A DNA stretch of 64,000 nucleotides from Rhynchonema sp. JSB1_4 (lineage: Eukaryota > Nematoda > Chromadorea > Monhysterida > Xyalidae): positions 1 through 64,000 of the forward strand of contig JASAMV010008909.1 of the NCBI GenBank assembly GCA_030248065.1, read 5' to 3'. The translations under genes and the position numbers were made by a program. Below are positions 58,916 to 64,000 of the stretch, piece by piece (position 1 is the first letter of the stretch; each line of letters starts with the position of its first letter). The notes under the pieces are model-generated. The model was not told where the DNA came from. It was given only the letters and a program-made list of their open reading frames with translations, and did not search any database.

Positions 58916-61580
58916 CACTACGAGCCCGGTAAAAGCAACTGCATTTTCTTGTGGGCAATAGGCGTGCATTCTTTTCTCTGCAAGAACTTTAGCTATATTT
59001 CCGCACAGTAATAATTGTTATTCGGCCAATGGGTGACACGTGCCTGATCTTTATGAAATTTTAACTTCAAATAAATCTCAAAGATTTTCTGCCGTCTGCG
59101 ATTTGCCTCGCAAACAACAACAATCTGTTGACGTTGACAACATTTTACGCTTTTTTTGTTTTACTGTGTATATTTCATATCAAAACACAATCCAAATGAG
59201 ATAATAGCCGTTTTCATTTCACTCCGGGAAACAGATAAATTGTTTTTTTGTTTGAACTATTCGTTTTTTGAAGCGATATAATAAAAATGAGAGAGATCCC
59301 ACCCCCCAGGTGCAGCAGTTACTGCACAAAGTTATGTTCCAATCTTGTTCTTTGTTTCTGCTCAGGAGGTGCACCCTTTTCCACCCGTGCACCCGAAACG
59401 AAGACTCACAGCCAGGTACTATATAACTCTGCCCGCACCTCTTGGTGCAAAATATTAGTGATACAGTACTTGATTTGCAGCGGGAACCAACTTTAGAAAC
59501 AAACAAACAGAACGATTTACGCTTATGCACTGTGGAACTTCCATTGCAGCGCATCCATCATGGGATGCGAGGTGGCTCAATCGGAAAGTTTCCATTCAAG
59601 CCTTGGGACCCTGTCTTGTGGCATTGCCGCATGTGTATGTACATTTTGTTGTGTATGCATAAAATAGGACCAGATATGGTGTCCTGTGTGGGTAACTTGG
59701 TATTTTATCGAAAATGAAAGTTCTAGACACACGAGCTCAGACACAAGAGGGGTCGTGGATCAGAAACCTCAGGTGCACTGATTGTGTGTGGCTGTGGTGT
59801 GGATGTCTGCTTTATGTACAAATTGTGTGAAGTGTTGTTCGTTTTGTGTACTACTATGTACTATATTCCACACCAAAAATATTCTCTATGCGCGCATGCA
59901 AACCCATTGAAAAACATTTTCACTCATGCTTTTGTTTCGCGTTTTTGAAGCCAAAACGCGCGCTGTAGACACATTTCATGTCACATGCCTTGTTGGTCAT
60001 TCTTTTCCCTGAATATTCAAGCTTAATTATTTTGTCTGAAGTCAATGTTTTTGCTTAAATTGCGCACCATTTACTTTTTTTAAATCCAAATGATTTCTGA
60101 ACTCTGCGAAATGTCTCTTTCCCTTCACTATTTCGCAGATTTCACAGAACTACATATGGGCACATGGAAAGAGAAAATAAATATAATAAACAAATAGCGG
60201 GGAAAATAGAGCCCACCCCAGCCCAGTAATTAATATCACATATCGTGCGTACCATGGCGGAAGTGAATGTTTTGCTTTCACATGGCACTACTGAATTTGG
60301 GGTTGCCATAGCCCATAACAGACAAATCTATGTGTATTGGCGCGTGATGTTTTAGGAACAAAGTTTTGCAAATTAAAAATTAAATTGGAGCTCAAAGTCA
60401 AAGTGATTAGACGTGAAGAGCCTGAACAAGTTAGTCCGAGTGCTTCTGTTTTTGTTTTGGGTATTAAAGCACGACAGTAGTCGTACGCCACACCGGCTCC
60501 ACTAGTGCCACTATCTGAAAGAATAACCTAATAAAAATTTACGTCGATGCGCATATAAATTGCATTGCACTTCAGTCATTCATTAACCTCGGACATAAAA
60601 ATGTTGAATGTGTGAATCTCCACACGCTTTCGAATATTTTGTACCAGCCGAAAACAATTTTAAACGTTTCACCAGGAATGTGCAAAAAAACATTTCCATA
60701 TATCATGTTACCTTATTTTCAAATAACTTTAAAAATACATTGCATAATGAACTTGAACTCACTGAAATGAATTGGGGTCATTTCCCCCCGAGTGTGGCAT
60801 TTTGTCGAAAAAGAATGTTTGTTTGCATTTGACTGTGAGTCATTTATAAGATGCCAACGTGGCTCCCTTCGGCTTCTAGTAGAACTATTATTTTGTTTGA
60901 ATACGCCCACTAAGTTTGCCAAAGTTTGCCGCTTACGATTCCTTATTACCGTACCCACACTCTCAAGTCCGCAATTTTCTTTTCTGCTCTGCTTTTTCTT
61001 TTTTCATGTGTCATTTTTGGAATTCATATTTTTTCAGTTTTATTTTATTGGATCAGCTCGTTTTTTACCGAGGTGGGGTTCACAATGTTTTGCTGATGTT
61101 TCGTGCAACACCGGCTACAGAGTGGAGTTTTGCCTTTGTTTTCAAAGGGGGTGGTTTACAATCATGAAAGTGGTTCTGTTTCATCATCACTGCTGATATA
61201 TTGATACAAGCCTCCCAGTTTCGGTACATATTACCCCGCAGCATGGTCATTATTACAATTTTTGGTTTGGAAACAGGTTACTAGTGTACGTGCTGAAAAA
61301 ACACCAAAACTAAACCATGAGTGCTTATGTAAATATACGCGGAAAATTATGATAAAATGCGTGCGCGTTTGAAAACTCATATTGTTGTCAAATTTTTTGG
61401 GCTTACGCGCGTTTAAAAAATTCCAGAGAATTGTTGTAAGATTACTGCATTTTTTTACACTGCACTACTCAATGCTACTTGGAGGAGCTTGATTGCGACC
61501 GTCCTACTTTTTAACAATTCTTTGCTGCTTTTCTCCTTTCATATAACAGTTTTTACAGTTTAAAATAAAATAATTGCACA
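58916..61580. other. Intergenic, no recognisable gene
   Basis: AT-rich DNA with several short open stretches, none convincing. A tRNA A-box-like word at 59572 has no matching B box. No large repeat arms seen, which makes this the plainest part of the window. Confidence 0.45.
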
Positions 61581-61583
61581 TAT

Positions 61584-61619
61584 AATGCCCGTTCAGCGGC
61601 AGGTATCAAGCGCATTTCG
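61584..61619 (+). other. Possible 5' exon of the cysteine-rich gene
   Basis: An ATG is followed after 35 bases by GGTAAGTG, a strong 5' splice site; the next strong acceptor is at 62075. Its frame does not join the signal-peptide frame, so if used it would be untranslated or alternative. Confidence 0.25.
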
Positions 61620-62067
61620 GTAAGTGATGGCAAAACCTTTCATAATACCCCACATTATTTTATTCATGCTGTTGTGTTTACATAAGATCATAATAATGTA
61701 ATCCTCAGCAGCGCTCTAATTATTATATCAAATAGATAAATGCACATATGTAAGTGAGGCGTATTTAATACAATTTATTGGGTGCTAATAAATGAGATAA
61801 ATGTTCAATACGAAACTCTAGTCAGTTTTGTTCTCAATAATAATCATGACCAAGATAGCGTGGTTTAGGCGAGCTGCATGCGCAAATATTACCTCTCGTA
61901 CACGATTTATTCGCGTTTTTGTTTCATTTTCAATATTTTTTCGTAGATCAGTTATTACGTGCACTCGCACGGGAGTGTTTTTCATGTCCGAAGCTTGCGC
62001 TACTTTTTTAAGTGTTTAATGAATAATGAACCTATCCAACAACTTGACGAGCAATTTTAATCTGTCA

Positions 62068-62075
62068 TTTTGCAG
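62068..62075 (+). promoter_or_regulatory. Candidate 5' UTR or spliced-leader acceptor
   Basis: ATTTTGCAG lies 30 bases before the ATG at 62106. The frame stays open from the acceptor to that ATG. Confidence 0.45.
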
Positions 62076-62105
62076 AACCAACGATTCCAGAGCCAATATT
62101 TCGGA

Positions 62106-63870
62106 ATGTTTTATTCATTATGGAACTTATGGCCTCTGATGGCTATATTACTCGCTGCGGTTAACGCTCAGTGTGAGTGAAAACTTTTGGGATTTAATCG
62201 TCCGACCCTATATTTGGTCCTAATATATTGCAGCTCTGTGGATTAGCCAATGTTTTTATTCTGGTTATGCGGGTCCGAAAAAAACATGCAATGCCCGAAG
62301 CAGCCTAATGTGTGCAGTAGCAGACTGCACGGTTTGTCTACATAGGCAACAACAGTGGACCGCATGTTCAGGGTGATCCATAAATTTACGGACACCCTTT
62401 TACATGACAGCAAGCCTCGAGCCTGAGCCAATGAAACGTGGAATGAAGGCAAAAACGAAGGCGCGCACATCATTGCGCAAAGCTTTTTTGAGAGTGGACC
62501 AAACGGCCCGAGAACTAGCCTCAAGAAAAAGGTTTCCATAGTGTTGTTGGCTCACCCTGCAACGTAAGGCATTATGCGTAGTAGATACGTACCTTGTTGT
62601 CTCCTTGTGCACAAGAACACCCCACGATTTGACGGACTCAGGAAAAACCCACACCCGTTAACTTACAGTGTCATGCGAGCGTCAAAACACGTGCAAACGG
62701 TGTTCACCCAATAAGTTCTCCTACTACAAGTGTCGCGTGCAAAGTGACTGTTACGAGAACGAAGTGTGTGCGGATGGATTCTGCTGCAGCGCCGACGGAC
62801 AGACACAATGTGAGTCTCTGGGAAAATTAGTGTGAATATTGATGCACGCAATGGGTGTGAAACGTTTTTTTGGAAAAAGATTTTCGATCGGGATTTGTAA
62901 TTTGAGGTCGTTGAGTTAAATATGACTACATACAGGAACAACAATGATAGAAATCAAAGTCCGGACACTTCAGAGCCAAGCTTCATATTTGATACCAGAT
63001 TCTGAGCAATGCAACTGATCATCTTTCTCTTGCATTGTGTTGCACAACTACTCATTTTTATTCAGTCAATCGCTTTTTAGATAGTCTAACATGCACGCAT
63101 GCCGTCTACCCTACTTTCTGTAACACATGATTCGTAATCGTAATTCATTTTCACTGACTATAAAGAATGTTCGCCGTCACCATATGAGTCTTGCTATTGG
63201 CTGTAGATCGGGGACAAAGACAGGTTCCAAAATAGTTTCGCCACCGACATAGTTTTATTATGTATGGGTACATAAATCTCTATGCAAGGCAGGTGTACTG
63301 TGTGATGAAACATCACCTAACCCTTCCTACTACCCAGATACTACCGTATCCCCGTACGCGCCCGACATCTGCCCCGACGCAAGCAAACCGACGTCGGCCA
63401 ATCAGTGTGTGCAGGACTCGAGCTGTTCGTTCTATGAGAGCAATTGTGTGAACGGACAGTGTTGTGCTTGTGAGTACAGTTACACTGTACCATGGTATTT
63501 TACACTCATTCGCAGTTTAGATGGGCACACTTTTTGGTGTTTTCGACTGTGTGAGCAAAAAGTTGTGTCGCATGATCCGTCTTTCAGACAGTTACCCATA
63601 CCTACACTGCATCTGCCATTGCAGTAGAGGAATGAAAGGTCTTGACAGTCTTGACTGAACTTCTACCCCACGGCGTCTGGGTGAACGCCTGACCGACAAG
63701 TCTGAACCACAACGCTTGACTGACAGAAATTAGTGACTGTTTTTGATTACAGCATGTAGCAAACGTCGTGCGCAGCTGCAGAATTCAATCACTTATGACT
63801 ACTTGCCCGATTGTGAACTTGACGGACGATACTGGAGACCGAAACAATGCGCCAGTGCTACACAATGCTG
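62106..63870 (+). CDS. Cysteine-rich secreted protein with EB-like modules and a thyroglobulin type-1 domain (5' part)
   Basis: Exons 62106-62172, 62234-62335, 62669-62809, 63338-63469 and 63753-63870; the gene continues past the window. Exon 1 encodes a signal peptide (MFYSLWNLWPLMAILLAAVNA). Exons 2-4 encode Cys-rich modules; exons 3 and 4 each end in a double Cys (EVCADGFCCS, CVNGQCCA), as in EB or lustrin-type cysteine-rich repeats of nematodes. Exon 5 encodes CELDGRYWRP, then QCASATQCW, the thyroglobulin type-1 pattern, with the intron inside the CWC motif. Such domains often inhibit cysteine proteases. The first four introns are all phase 1, as expected of shuffled modules. Exon 2 is the least certain, and an exon between 62336 and 62668 could be missing. 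Confidence 0.8.
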
Positions 63871-64000
63871 GTGAGATTGTAATTAGATATTTTACTTGGA
63901 CAAGTACACCCAAACCTGGTGAATTTGGAGTTCCACGTGCAACCAAGCCAGATTGCATGCTTGAACAAAAACGCATAAAGAACAAAAAAATTTACTTTTA
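63871..64000. other. Intron at the window edge
   Basis: Begins with the GTGAGA donor after the split Trp codon of the thyroglobulin type-1 domain. The next exon lies outside the window. Confidence 0.6.

Noticed and set aside
59565..59640. tRNA A-box-like word GAGGTGGCTCAATCGG
   Set aside because: The only B-box-like word follows too closely, and no acceptor stem is present.

Overview
This is eukaryotic nuclear DNA, most likely from a nematode with a large, repeat-rich genome. The evidence is a tract of TTAGGC hexamers (the nematode telomere unit) at 46703-46768, short introns' worth of TTTCAG-type splice acceptors at every exon I could join, a TWK-type two-pore potassium channel, and gene parts of nematode style. 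The species cannot be named from the sequence. No rRNA gene, operon or CRISPR array is present.

Layout. 1-11.9 kb is transposon territory: AT-rich dispersed repeats, three or more foldback elements, a 5'-truncated Penelope-like retroelement (3092-4675) with a GIY-YIG domain and hammerhead-like ends, and a GC-richer element with long unrecognised ORFs (4690-7720). 11.93-19.99 kb is one giant inverted repeat made of 724-bp tandem units facing each other; its right arm is split by a 2.65-kb insertion (17240-19893) that carries an unrecognised minus-strand ORF and five copies of a 13-bp leader repeat. 20-27 kb holds more foldbacks and a possible Kelch-repeat exon. Four intron-rich plus-strand genes follow: a 13-exon type I membrane protein (27211-32651), a 12-exon TWK potassium channel (34475-40912), two tandem paralogous secreted or extracellular proteins (44473-45927 and 46444-47990), and, at the right edge, the 5' part of a cysteine-rich secreted protein with EB-like modules and a thyroglobulin type-1 domain (62106 onward). 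Between the last two lie a Tc1-like fragment and a 5.9-kb satellite of thirty 197-198-bp units (50819-56720).

The genes are unrelated functionally as far as can be seen; they share architecture. Exons are small (42-185 nt), phases match across all joins I propose, and introns are filled with miniature inverted-repeat elements whose target duplications (TTA, TA, or 8 bp) can be read directly.

The most unusual signal is a decamer, TGATGTTTCA or its complement, present at 19 sites in 64 kb in exons, introns, transposons and intergenic DNA, where well under one would be expected by chance. The exon models were derived by hand from splice sites and reading phase and need transcript support.
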